A stretch of DNA of 64,000 nt from SG8-30 sp963695155 (GTDB lineage: Bacteria; Pseudomonadota; Gammaproteobacteria; Steroidobacterales; Steroidobacteraceae), in assembly GCA_963695155.1 (NCBI GenBank), contig CAVOGD010000007.1, positions 310,001-374,000 on the forward strand. Direction: 5' to 3'. Made by a program: the position numbers and the translations under genes. The notes beneath the pieces are model-generated. The model saw only the letters and a list, made by a program, of their open reading frames with translations. It had not been told where the DNA came from and searched no databases. Below, piece after piece: positions 39,169 to 47,755 of this stretch (positions are counted from its first letter, which is position 1; every line of letters begins with the position of its first letter).

Positions 39169-40389
39169 ATGGCGCAGGCGACGGCACTCAAGCAGGAGTT
39201 CCCCTGGCGGTGGGAGGGCAAGGACCGCAAGGGCAACCGCCTCAAGGGCCGGTCGCTGGCCACCAGCGAGGCCGAGGTGCGCACCGAGTTGCGCCGCCAG
39301 GGCGTCGTGCCGGTCCGCATCAAGAAGGAGCGCCGGGCGTTCGCCGCGGGCGGCAAGATCACGCCGCTCGACATCGCCATGTTCAGCCGCCAGCTCGCGA
39401 CCATGCTGACCGCGGGCATCCCGCTGGTGCAGGCCTTCGAGATCGTCGGCGTGGGCCACGACAAGCCGGCCATGCAGAAGCTGGTCCTGGGCATCAAGGG
39501 CCACATCGAGGCCGGCAGCACGCTGCACGAGGCGCTGGCCAAGCACCCCCTGTATTTCGACAGCCTGTTCGTCAACCTGGTCGAGGCGGGCGAGCACGCG
39601 GGCGCGCTGGAATCGCTGCTCGACAAGATCGCGACCTACAAGGAAAAGACCGAGGCGCTCAAGAAGAAGATCAAGAAGGCGCTGTTCTACCCGGCGGCCG
39701 TGCTGGCCGTCGCGGTGATCGTCACGGTCATCCTGCTGTTGTTCGTGATCCCGCAGTTCGAGGAGCTGTTCAAGGGCTTCGGCGCGGACCTGCCGGGCTT
39801 CACGCGCATGGTCATCGACCTGTCGCGGTTCGTGCAGAACGAGGGCTGGTGGGTGGGCCTGCTGACGGGCGGCGGCATCACGGCGCTGATCTACTTCCAC
39901 AAGCGCTCGCGCGCGATGCAGCATTTCCTCGACCGCGCCATGCTGAAGCTGCCGATCATCGGCCCGATCCTCATCAAGGCCGCGATCGCCCGCTACGCGC
40001 GCACGCTCGCCACCATGTTCTCGGCCGGCGTGCCGCTGGTCGAGGCGCTGGGCTCCGTAGCGGGCGCCACCGGCAACATCGTCTACGAGCAGGCGGTGCT
40101 CAAGATGGCCGACGAGGTGGCGACCGGCGTGCGGCTGGCGCGCACCATGGAGACGACCGGCCTGTTCCCGAACATGGTCGTGCAGATGATCGCGGTGGGC
40201 GAGGAATCCGGCTCGCTGGACGAGATGTCCAGCAAGGTCGCCGACTTCTACGAGCTGGAGGTGGACACCGCCGTGGACAGCATGGCGACGCTGCTCGAGC
40301 CGCTCATCATGGTGATCCTGGGCGGCCTGGTCGGCGGCCTGGTGGTCGCCATGTACCTGCCGATCTTCAAGCTCGGCGCGGTCGTCTGA
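39169..40389 (+). CDS. pilC: Type IV pilus inner membrane platform protein PilC
   Basis: 406 residues. Two GspF/T2SSF domains (about 70-195 and 273-395) with three strong membrane helices (VLAVAVIVTVILLLFVIPQFEELF, a middle one near 225, and PLIMVILGGLVGGLVVAMYLPIF at the end). The duplicated signature is seen as FSRQLATMLTAGIPLVQAFEIV and YARTLATMFSAGVPLVEALGSV. It couples PilB to the growing pilus. Starts 51 nt after pilB. Confidence 0.96.
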   Translation: MAQATALKQEFPWRWEGKDRKGNRLKGRSLATSEAEVRTELRRQGVVPVRIKKERRAFAAGGKITPLDIAMFSRQLATMLTAGIPLVQAFEIVGVGHDKPAMQKLVLGIKGHIEAGSTLHEALAKHPLYFDSLFVNLVEAGEHAGALESLLDKIATYKEKTEALKKKIKKALFYPAAVLAVAVIVTVILLLFVIPQFEELFKGFGADLPGFTRMVIDLSRFVQNEGWWVGLLTGGGITALIYFHKRSRAMQHFLDRAMLKLPIIGPILIKAAIARYARTLATMFSAGVPLVEALGSVAGATGNIVYEQAVLKMADEVATGVRLARTMETTGLFPNMVVQMIAVGEESGSLDEMSSKVADFYELEVDTAVDSMATLLEPLIMVILGGLVGGLVVAMYLPIFKLGAVV

Positions 40390-40416
40390 CGGCGCGGCGC
40401 GACGCAGTCCGGGCCT

Positions 40417-40443
40417 GAAACGCCGCGTCCGACGCGGCGTTTC
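40417..40443. terminator. Perfect hairpin between pilC and pilD
   Basis: GAAACGCCGCGTC-C-GACGCGGCGTTTC: two exact 13-bp arms separated by one base, with AAA/TTT at the ends. It lies 27 nt after the pilC stop and just before the GGAGG of pilD, so it could terminate or attenuate between them or protect the upstream message. Confidence 0.6.
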
Positions 40444-40463
40444 GCCGCAGGAGGCGGGACCAC

Positions 40464-41357
40464 GTGGACATGCTGGCCTGGCTGGAAACGGAAACGGGCG
40501 TCTTCACCGGCGCCGTGTTCCTGGTGTCGCTGGCGATCGGCAGTTTCCTGAACGTGGTCATCTACCGCCTGCCGCTGATGCTGCAGCGGCAGTGGCGCGC
40601 GCAGTGCGCCGAACTCGCCGGCCAGCCCGACCCGGCGCCCGCCGCCACGCTTTCGCTCGCCACGCCGCGTTCCCACTGCCCGGGCTGCAAGGCCCTGATC
40701 AAGGCCCGGCACAACGTCCCGGTCGTCAGCTGGCTGGCCCTGCGCGGCCGCTGCGCCAGCTGCGGCATGGCGATCTCCGCGCGCTACCCCGCGGTCGAGC
40801 TGGCCACCGGCCTGCTGAGCGCCGTCGTCGCCTGGCACTTTGGCCTTGGCCTCGCGGCGTCGGCCGCGCTGCTGGTGACCTGGTTCCTGATCGCGCTGAC
40901 GATGATCGACTTCGACACGCAGCTGCTGCCCGACGACCTCACGCTGCCGCTGCTGTGGCTGGGGCTGCTGGCCAGCCTCTGGCACGTGCCGGGCCAGGCG
41001 GCCGCGCTGCCCGCGGCGCCGGTCGATGCGATCCTGGGCGCAGCCGGCGGCTACCTGCTCTTGTGGACCGTGTTCCACGCGTTCCGTTTGCTGACCGGCA
41101 AGGAAGGCATGGGCTACGGCGACTTCAAGCTGTATGCGGCGCTCGGCGCGTGGCTGGGCTGGCAACTGCTGCCGCTGGTGCTGCTGCTGTCCGCCGCGGT
41201 CGGCGCGCTGGTCGGGGTCACGCTGATCGTGGCGCGGCGCCACGGGCGCGACGTGCCGATGCCCTTCGGCCCCTACCTCGCCGGCGCGGGCTGGGTGGCC
41301 ATGTTGTGGGGCCGCGAGATCGTGGACGGCTACCTGGTCCTGGCCGGGCTGCGCTGA
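40464..41357 (+). CDS. pilD: Prepilin peptidase/N-methyltransferase PilD
   Basis: 297 residues from GTG 40464 (an ATG at 40470 is equally possible; GGAGG lies upstream). Cleaves the pilin leader and methylates the new N-terminus. The N-terminal methylase part has SFLNVVIYRLP and two CXXC pairs (CPGC, CASC) for zinc; the peptidase aspartates are in MIDFDTQLLPD (about 152) and GMGYGDFKLYA (about 217). Eight helices are predicted. 8 nt before coaE. Confidence 0.95.
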   Translation: MDMLAWLETETGVFTGAVFLVSLAIGSFLNVVIYRLPLMLQRQWRAQCAELAGQPDPAPAATLSLATPRSHCPGCKALIKARHNVPVVSWLALRGRCASCGMAISARYPAVELATGLLSAVVAWHFGLGLAASAALLVTWFLIALTMIDFDTQLLPDDLTLPLLWLGLLASLWHVPGQAAALPAAPVDAILGAAGGYLLLWTVFHAFRLLTGKEGMGYGDFKLYAALGAWLGWQLLPLVLLLSAAVGALVGVTLIVARRHGRDVPMPFGPYLAGAGWVAMLWGREIVDGYLVLAGLR

Positions 41358-41365
41358 GGCCCGCG

Positions 41366-41977
41366 GTGACCAGGCCATTGCGCATCGGGCTGACCGGCGG
41401 CATCGCCAGCGGCAAGAGCGCGGCGGCGGACGCCTTCGCGGCGCTCGGTGTCCCCGTATTCGATGCCGACCTCGCCGCCCGCGAGGTGGTCGAGCCCGGC
41501 CAGCCGGGGCTGGCCCGCGTCGTCGCGGAATTCGGCGAGGGCGTCCTCGATCGCGACGGCCGCATCGATCGCCCGGCGCTGCGCCAGCGGATCTTCGCCG
41601 ACCCGGCCGCACGGCGCCGCCTGGAGGCCGCGCTGCACCCGGCCATCTGGGCGCGGCTCGAGTCGCTTGCGGCGTCGGCCGGCGGCCCCTACCAGGTGTT
41701 CGTGATCCCGTTGCTGGTCGAGGGCGGCTCCACGGCGGCCGTGGACCGGGTGCTGGTCGTGGACTGCCCGGTCGAGACCCAGTTGCGGCGACTGCGCGAC
41801 CGCGACGGCGAGAGCGAGGCGGGCGCCAGGGCCATGCTCGCCGCGCAGGCGAGCCGTGCGGACCGGCTGGCCGCCGCGCACGACGTGCTCGACAACGACG
41901 CGTCGCCCGAGGCGCTGCGGGCCCAGGTGGCGGCGTTGGACCGTTCCTACCGCGCGCTGGCTGCAGCGGGCCGCTGA
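41366..41977 (+). CDS. coaE: Dephospho-CoA kinase
   Basis: 203 residues from GTG 41366. Last step of coenzyme A synthesis. P-loop GLTGGIASGKSAAAD (about 8-22), VFDADLAAREVV and the lid-region VVDCPVETQLRRLRDRDG are intact. The stop codon sits in the loop of a 7-bp hairpin GCGGGCC/GGCCCGC (41966-41985). The pilD-coaE-zapD-yacG order is a hallmark of gammaproteobacteria. Confidence 0.95.
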   Translation: MTRPLRIGLTGGIASGKSAAADAFAALGVPVFDADLAAREVVEPGQPGLARVVAEFGEGVLDRDGRIDRPALRQRIFADPAARRRLEAALHPAIWARLESLAASAGGPYQVFVIPLLVEGGSTAAVDRVLVVDCPVETQLRRLRDRDGESEAGARAMLAAQASRADRLAAAHDVLDNDASPEALRAQVAALDRSYRALAAAGR

Positions 41978-42047
41978 CGGCCCGCCCGGCCCGGGGCCCG
42001 GTCCGCGGTGGTTTACGCGGCCCGGACCCCTGCCGCACAATGACCGG

Positions 42048-42845
42048 ATGTTCGAACCCGTCGAGGCCCCGCAGGCCACCGCCGAGTCACTGCTCTACGA
42101 GCAGCCGCTCAACGAGCGGATGCGGGCCTTCCTGCGCGTCGAGTTCCTGTGGAACCAGGTCGGCCACCACGCCGCCTCGCCCAGCCCCTGGGCCAGCCGT
42201 GCGGCGGTCAGCAGCCTGCTGGAGATCCTGGCCATCACGGCGCGCGGCGATGCGCGCGGCGACGTGCTCAAGGAACTCGAGCGGCAGATGGCCGCGCTCA
42301 AGGACTTCCAGGACCGGCCCGGCGTGGACGGCGCGCGGCTGCGCGCGGTGCTGGCCGCGCTGGTGGCGCGCCGCGAGGACCTCAACGCCGCCGGCGGCAA
42401 TTTCATGCAGCCGCTGCGCGAGTCCGAGTTCCTCAACGCCATCAAGCACCGCAGCGCGATTCCGGGCGGCACCTGCGAGTTCGACCTGCCGCACTACTTC
42501 CACTGGCTGAACCGGCCGGCGGCGGTGCGCGAAGCCGACCTCGAGGAATGGACGGGACGCATCCGGCCGCTGTGCGAGAGCATCTCCGAGTTGCTGTGGG
42601 TGACGCGCGAGAGCGGGCGCCCGCAGCAGCAAGTGGCGCAGGGCGGCGTGTACCACGTCGTCTTCGACCGCGAGCATCCCGTGCAGCTGCTGCAGATCGA
42701 GATGCCGGGCGGCTCGGACCTGTTCCCCGAGGTCAGCGGCAGCCACTACCGCTGCAGCATCCGCTTCCTGCGCTGGGGCGGCGTGCGGACCCGGCCCGTG
42801 CAGCCCCAGGAAGACGTGCCGTTCACGCTGACCTGCTGCACATGA
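42048..42845 (+). CDS. zapD: Cell division protein ZapD
   Basis: 265 residues from ATG 42048. ZapD bundles FtsZ filaments at midcell. Conserved stretches are YEQPLNERMRAFLRVEFLW near the N-terminus, GNFMQPLRESEFLNAIKHRSAIPGGTCEFDLPHYFHWL in the middle and SGSHYRCSIRFLRW near the end. The stop overlaps the yacG start by 4 nt (ATGA). Works with FtsZ, encoded further on in this window. Confidence 0.95.
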   Translation: MFEPVEAPQATAESLLYEQPLNERMRAFLRVEFLWNQVGHHAASPSPWASRAAVSSLLEILAITARGDARGDVLKELERQMAALKDFQDRPGVDGARLRAVLAALVARREDLNAAGGNFMQPLRESEFLNAIKHRSAIPGGTCEFDLPHYFHWLNRPAAVREADLEEWTGRIRPLCESISELLWVTRESGRPQQQVAQGGVYHVVFDREHPVQLLQIEMPGGSDLFPEVSGSHYRCSIRFLRWGGVRTRPVQPQEDVPFTLTCCT

Positions 42846-43057
42846 CCACGACCCTGCATCGCTGCCCCACCTGCCGGCGCGAGTTCGCCTGGGATGCCGC
42901 GAGCCCGTGGCGGCCGTTCTGCAGCGAGCGCTGCAAGCTCATCGACCTCGGCGCGTGGTTCAAGGAAGAGCACGCGATCCCGGGCGAACCCGCCGCCGAC
43001 CCGGCCGCGGAACCCGCTGCCCAGAACGGCAACGGCAAGCCGCCGCGCCGGCATTAG
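42842..43057 (+). CDS. yacG: DNA gyrase inhibitor YacG (zinc-binding)
   Basis: 71 residues. Zinc ligands CPTC (9-12) and CSERC (28-32) match the YacG family, whose E. coli member binds GyrB and blocks DNA binding. The helix LIDLGAWFKEEHAIPGEP is the conserved follow-on. The C-terminus is an Ala/Pro-rich tail. Translationally coupled to zapD. A repeat cluster starts 24 nt downstream. Confidence 0.94.
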   Translation: MTTTLHRCPTCRREFAWDAASPWRPFCSERCKLIDLGAWFKEEHAIPGEPAADPAAEPAAQNGNGKPPRRH

Positions 43058-43081
43058 AGGCGGCACCGTCATCATCGGTCC

Positions 43082-43207
43082 GGAGGAGTCAGACCCCTGC
43101 GGGGTCAGACTCCTTCCTCCGGGGTCTGACCCTTCCAGGGTCTGACCCCTCCTCGCGCCGGCCCTCCGGGGTCTGGCCCTTCCAGGGTCTGACCCCTCCT
43201 CGCGCCG
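43082..43207. repeat. Palindromic repeat, copy 4, with 47-bp tandem unit
   Basis: Between convergent yacG and the S9 peptidase. It starts like copy 2 (GGAGGAGTCAGACCCC, then GGGGTCAGACTCC), continues with GGGGTCTGACCCTTCCAGGG and ends CCCCTCCTCGCGCCG. The segment 43117-43160 is repeated at 43164-43207 with one difference (TCTGAC to TCTGGC), a tandem duplication of period 47. This is the most expanded copy in the window. Confidence 0.85.
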
Positions 43208-43209
43208 CG

Positions 43210-45393
43210 TCATTCCATGCCGAGGTGGCGCACCAGGAAGGCCCACTGGTCCGCCCAGTTCTCCACCTGCATCCACGCCGGCTTGCCGGCGCCGTGCCCG
43301 GCCCGCGTTTCGACGCGGATCAGCACCGGCTGCGCGCAACCCTGCGCATGCTGCAGCGCCGCCGCGAACTTGTAGCTGTGCCACGGCATCACGCGATCGT
43401 CGCGGTCGGCCGTGGTGATGAGCGTCGGCGGATAGCAGGCCCCCGCGCGCACGTTGTGCACGGGCGAATACGCCCGCAGCACCGCGAACTCCGCCGGATC
43501 CTCGACCGTGCCGTAGTCGCTCGACCAGGCGTAGGCGTTGGCGCTGGTGGTGTGGTAGCGCAGCATGTCGTGCACGCCGAGGCCGGGCAGCGCCGCGGCG
43601 AACAGCGCCGGGCGCTGCAGCATGACCGCTCCCACCAGCAGGCCGCCGTTGCTGCGGCCGTGGATCGCCAGTCGAGCGGGTGAGGTGTAGCGCCCGGCGA
43701 TGAGCCACTCCGCCGCGGCGATGAAGTCGTCGAACACATTCTGCTTCAGCAGCCGGGTACCCGCCTCGTGCCAGGCCGCGCCGTATTCGCCGCCGCCGCG
43801 CAGGTTGGCCACGGCGTACATCCCGCCGAGCTCCAGCCAGCCGGCGACGTCCGGCCGGTAGGCCGGCGTCAGTGACTGATCGAAGCCGCCGTAGCCGTAC
43901 AGCAAGAGCGGGTGGCTGCCGTCGGGCTGCAGGTCGCGACGCCGCGTGATGGACATCGGCACGCGCGTGCCGTCGCGGCTCGTGTAGAACACCTGCTCGG
44001 TCACGTAGGGCGAGGCGTCGAACGGCACGGTCGGACTGCGGTACGGGGTCACTTCGTCGCGCGCCACGTCGTAGCGGTACAGCGCCAGCGGCGTCAGGTA
44101 GTCCGTGTAGGAGAAGAACGTCTCGGCGTGGGCTGGGTCGTCGGGGAAGCCAAGCACCGTCCCGGCGCCCGGCAGGCGCAGCTCGTTGCGCAGCGTGCCG
44201 TCGAGCCGGTGCACGCGCACGACGGAAATCGCGTCCTTCAGGTAACTGGCGATGACGTGGCCGCCGACCAGGCTGGCCTGGTCGAGCCGCTCGGCCTGCT
44301 CGGCGACGACCTCGCGCCAGTCCGGCGGCGCGGGCGCCGACGCCCGCACGGCCACCACGCGGCCCCGGGGCGCACCCTGCGTGGTCTTGAAGTAGAGCAC
44401 CTCGCCGGCATTGCCGAGGAATTCGTAGAGGCCGTCCCAGCGGTCCAGCAGCGGCCTGACCGGTCCGCCCTCCGCCAGGTCGCGGATCATGAAGGCGTTG
44501 CTCTGGTACCCGTCCGTGATCTGCAGCAGCAGCCAGCGCCCGTCGGCCGAGAGCTGCGCGTACGGGTTGCGGCGCGGGTGGTCCGTGACTTCGTAGACGA
44601 GCTCGTCCGCCGACTGCGCGGTGCCGACCACATGACGATGCACGCGGACCTGCCGCTGGTCGTCGCCGGAGCCATCCGCCCGCGCCGGGTACCGCGAGTA
44701 ATAGAAGGCGCCCCCATCCGGCGTGAACGAGACCCGCGTGAACTTGGTGGCGCCGAGCTCGTCCGGCAGGTCGGCGCCGGTGGCCACCTCACGCACGCGC
44801 CAGGTGTCCCAGTCCGAGCCGGCCTCGGAGATCGCGTAGGCGACCCGACGGCCGTCGGGGCTCACCACGAAGTCCGAGACCGAGACCGTCCCGTCGGCGG
44901 TCATCCCGTTCGGGTCGATCAGCACCCGCGGGGTCGCCTCCAGGTCCGGCGCCCAGTACAGGACGCCCAGGTTGTCCTCGGCCCGCTTCTCGACGAAGAA
45001 GTAGCGCTCGCCGCGGCGCACCGGCACCCGGCTCTTCGGGTCCAGCCACGCATAACCGTACTGCTCGTAGTTCCACAGCTCGGCGAGCCGCGCGCGGATC
45101 CGCTGGCGCGCCGGAATCGCTTCGAGGTACGGCAGCGACAGCAGGTTCTGCCGGTCGACCCAGTCCCGTACCGCGGGGGATTCCAGCGCTTCCATCCACC
45201 GGTACGGGTCGGCCACCCGCGTGCCGTGATGTTCGTCGACGTGGCTGCCGCGCTGGCTGTGCGGATAGGCGGGCATGTCCACTCCGTGGGTGCTGCGCAG
45301 GGTCGCCGGCGCGCAGGCCGCGGCCAGGACCAGGGTCGCGACGGCCATGCCGCCGGCCAGCGCCGGGCGGCCGCGGTGGATGCTGGAGGTCAC
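43210..45393 (-). CDS. Prolyl oligopeptidase family serine peptidase (S9A), lipoprotein
   Basis: 727 residues from GTG 45393, which has GGAGTG upstream; an ATG 45 nt further in is possible. The signal peptide ends VLAAAC, a lipobox, so the enzyme is probably anchored in the periplasm. The N-terminal DPYRWMEALESPAVRDWVDRQN motif is typical of prolyl oligopeptidases, followed by a beta-propeller and the hydrolase domain with Ser in IHGRSNGGLLVGA, Asp in TADRDDRVMPWHSYKF and His in TRAGHGAGKP. Cleaves short peptides after proline. Divergent from a second S9 peptidase, 74 nt apart. Confidence 0.93.
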   Translation of the reverse strand: MTSSIHRGRPALAGGMAVATLVLAAACAPATLRSTHGVDMPAYPHSQRGSHVDEHHGTRVADPYRWMEALESPAVRDWVDRQNLLSLPYLEAIPARQRIRARLAELWNYEQYGYAWLDPKSRVPVRRGERYFFVEKRAEDNLGVLYWAPDLEATPRVLIDPNGMTADGTVSVSDFVVSPDGRRVAYAISEAGSDWDTWRVREVATGADLPDELGATKFTRVSFTPDGGAFYYSRYPARADGSGDDQRQVRVHRHVVGTAQSADELVYEVTDHPRRNPYAQLSADGRWLLLQITDGYQSNAFMIRDLAEGGPVRPLLDRWDGLYEFLGNAGEVLYFKTTQGAPRGRVVAVRASAPAPPDWREVVAEQAERLDQASLVGGHVIASYLKDAISVVRVHRLDGTLRNELRLPGAGTVLGFPDDPAHAETFFSYTDYLTPLALYRYDVARDEVTPYRSPTVPFDASPYVTEQVFYTSRDGTRVPMSITRRRDLQPDGSHPLLLYGYGGFDQSLTPAYRPDVAGWLELGGMYAVANLRGGGEYGAAWHEAGTRLLKQNVFDDFIAAAEWLIAGRYTSPARLAIHGRSNGGLLVGAVMLQRPALFAAALPGLGVHDMLRYHTTSANAYAWSSDYGTVEDPAEFAVLRAYSPVHNVRAGACYPPTLITTADRDDRVMPWHSYKFAAALQHAQGCAQPVLIRVETRAGHGAGKPAWMQVENWADQWAFLVRHLGME

Positions 45394-45467
45394 GGCGAAT
45401 ACACTCCGCAGGCGTGCAACGGCCGCGAAGTCTAGCAGACGCGCCGCCACCCGCTCCTGGAGGACAC

Positions 45468-47729
45468 ATGCACCGGCGCCTCGCGACCCTGCTTGCCTGC
45501 CTGGCCCTCGCGGCGCCGGCCGCCGCCGAGGTGCTGACGGTAGACCGCCTGTTCGAGGCGCCGGACCTGCGCGGCACCGTGCTGGGCAGCGTGCGCTTCT
45601 CGCCCGACGGACGCCTGGTCAGCTACCTGCGCGGCCGCGCCGACGACCAGGACGTCTTCGACCTGTGGGCCTACGACGTGGCGCGCCGCGAGCACCGCCT
45701 GCTGGCCGACTCGCGCAGCCTGGTGCCGCAGGAACGCGCGCTGTCCGCCGAGGAGGAGGCACGCCGCGAGCGGGCGCGCATCGCCTCGGCGCGCGGCATC
45801 GTCGAGTACGCCTGGGCGCCCGACTCCCGCGCGCTGCTGTTCCCGCTGAACGGCGACCTGTACTGGTACGACCTGCGGCAGCCGCCCGCGCGCGCCGTGC
45901 GCCAGTTGACCGACACCGGGGCCTACGAGACCGACGCGCGCATCTCGCCGCAGGGCCGCTTCGTGAGCTTCGTACGCGACCAGGACCTGTTCGTGCTGGA
46001 GCTCGGCTCCGGCCGCGAACGCGCCCTGACCAGCGGCGGCGGCGGCCTGGTCAGCCACGGCGTCGCCGAGTTCATCGCACAGGAAGAGATGGACCGCGCC
46101 GAGGGCTACTGGTGGTCGCCGGACGAGTCGCGCATCGCCTTCGCGCGCGTGGACGAATCGGGTGTCGAGGAGCGGGAGCGCCTCGAGATCGGGGCCGATG
46201 GCTTCACGGCCTTGCGGCAGCGCTATCCGGCGGCCGGCACGGCCAACGCGGCCGTGACGCTCGGCATCGTCGAGGTCGGCGGCGGCGACCTGCGCTGGCT
46301 GGACCTCGGCGCGGACACCGACTTCTACCTGGCGCGCGTGCACTGGTTCCCGGCCGGCGACCGCGTGCTGGTGCAGCGCCAGTCGCGCGACCAGAAACGC
46401 CTCGACCTGCTGAGCTACCCGGCGGCGGGCGGCCCGCCGCGGCTGCTGTTCAGCGAGCACCGCGAAACCTGGGTGGAGCTGCACGACGACCTGCTGTTCG
46501 TGCCGGGACGCGGGCAGTTCGTCTGGGCGTCGCAGCGCAGCGGGCACCGGCACCTGTACCTGTACGGCGACGACGGCACGCTGCTCAGGACGCTGACAGC
46601 CGGGGACTGGGACGTCGAGGGGGACCGCGGCCAGCCCGCCGTGCGCGGACTCGACGAGCGTCGCGGCCGGCTGTACTTCATGGCCACCCGCAGGTCGCCG
46701 CTCGAGCGGCACCTGTACGTCGTGGCGCTCGACGCCGGCGCGCCGGAAGCGCCCGCGCAGCTCACCGGCGGCGACGGCTGGAACTCGGTGGTGATGTCCC
46801 GCGACGCGCAGCGCTACGTGACCACCTTCAGCGATCCCGGCCGGCCGGCGACCGCGACCCTGCACCGCGCGGACGGCCGCCAGCTGGCCACGCTCGCGGC
46901 CAATGAGCTCGATGCGCGGCATCCGTACTGGCCCTACGCGGCGCAGCATGTGGCGCCGGAGTTCGGCACGCTGGAGGCCGCCGACGGCACGCCGCTGCAC
47001 TGGCGCCTGACCCGCCCCGCCGGCTTCGATGCCGCGCACGTTTACCCGGTCATCGTGACGGTCTACGGCGGGCCGGACGTGCAGCAGGTGCAGCGGCGCT
47101 GGGGCGACCGGCGCGGCAACCTGTTCGAGCAGCTGCTGGCGCAGCAGGGCTACGCCGTGTTCACGCTGGACAACCGCGGTTCCGGGGCGCGCGGCCAGGC
47201 CTTCGCGGACGTGCTGGCCGGCCGGCTGGGTCGCGTCGAGGTCGAGGACCAGCTGCGCGGCGTCGAGTACCTGAAGTCGCTGCCGTGGGTCGACCCCGGG
47301 CGGCTCGGCGTGTTCGGCTGGAGCTACGGCGGCTACATGGCGCTGCTGCTCATGTTCCAGGCGCCGGACGCGTTCCAGGCCGGCGTGGCGGGGGCGCCGG
47401 TCACCGACTGGCGCCTGTACGACACGCATTACACGGAGCGCTACCTGGGCCGGCCGCAGGACAACGCCGTGGGCTACGAGGCCTCGTCCGTCTTCCCCTA
47501 CGCCGGCGGGCTGCGCGGGCGCCTGCTGGTGATGCACGGCATGGCCGACGACAACGTCCTGTTCACCCACTCGACCCGGCTGATCCACCGTCTCACGGAA
47601 CTCGACAAGCCCTTCGAGGTGATGCCGTACCCGGGCGCCAGGCACGCGGCGCTGTCGTTTCGCACGACGGGCCGGCACGGCTGGAAGACGATCCTGGATT
47701 TCTTCGACCGGCACCTGGCGGGACCGTAG
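45468..47729 (+). CDS. Dipeptidyl-peptidase IV-type S9 peptidase
   Basis: 753 residues from ATG 45468 with GGAGG upstream. A Sec signal peptide (HRRLATLLACLALAAPAAA) exports it to the periplasm. The DPP-IV propeller carries the double-Glu motif FIAQEEMDRAEGYWWSPDESRIAF that holds the substrate N-terminus, and the C-terminal hydrolase has Ser in FGWSYGGYMALL, Asp in HGMADDNVLFTHS and His in YPGARHAAL. Releases X-Pro dipeptides. Together with the divergent prolyl oligopeptidase it suggests peptide scavenging. Confidence 0.94.
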   Translation: MHRRLATLLACLALAAPAAAEVLTVDRLFEAPDLRGTVLGSVRFSPDGRLVSYLRGRADDQDVFDLWAYDVARREHRLLADSRSLVPQERALSAEEEARRERARIASARGIVEYAWAPDSRALLFPLNGDLYWYDLRQPPARAVRQLTDTGAYETDARISPQGRFVSFVRDQDLFVLELGSGRERALTSGGGGLVSHGVAEFIAQEEMDRAEGYWWSPDESRIAFARVDESGVEERERLEIGADGFTALRQRYPAAGTANAAVTLGIVEVGGGDLRWLDLGADTDFYLARVHWFPAGDRVLVQRQSRDQKRLDLLSYPAAGGPPRLLFSEHRETWVELHDDLLFVPGRGQFVWASQRSGHRHLYLYGDDGTLLRTLTAGDWDVEGDRGQPAVRGLDERRGRLYFMATRRSPLERHLYVVALDAGAPEAPAQLTGGDGWNSVVMSRDAQRYVTTFSDPGRPATATLHRADGRQLATLAANELDARHPYWPYAAQHVAPEFGTLEAADGTPLHWRLTRPAGFDAAHVYPVIVTVYGGPDVQQVQRRWGDRRGNLFEQLLAQQGYAVFTLDNRGSGARGQAFADVLAGRLGRVEVEDQLRGVEYLKSLPWVDPGRLGVFGWSYGGYMALLLMFQAPDAFQAGVAGAPVTDWRLYDTHYTERYLGRPQDNAVGYEASSVFPYAGGLRGRLLVMHGMADDNVLFTHSTRLIHRLTELDKPFEVMPYPGARHAALSFRTTGRHGWKTILDFFDRHLAGP

Positions 47730-47755
47730 TCCCGGCGGCCGCGGCCGTCTACCGC

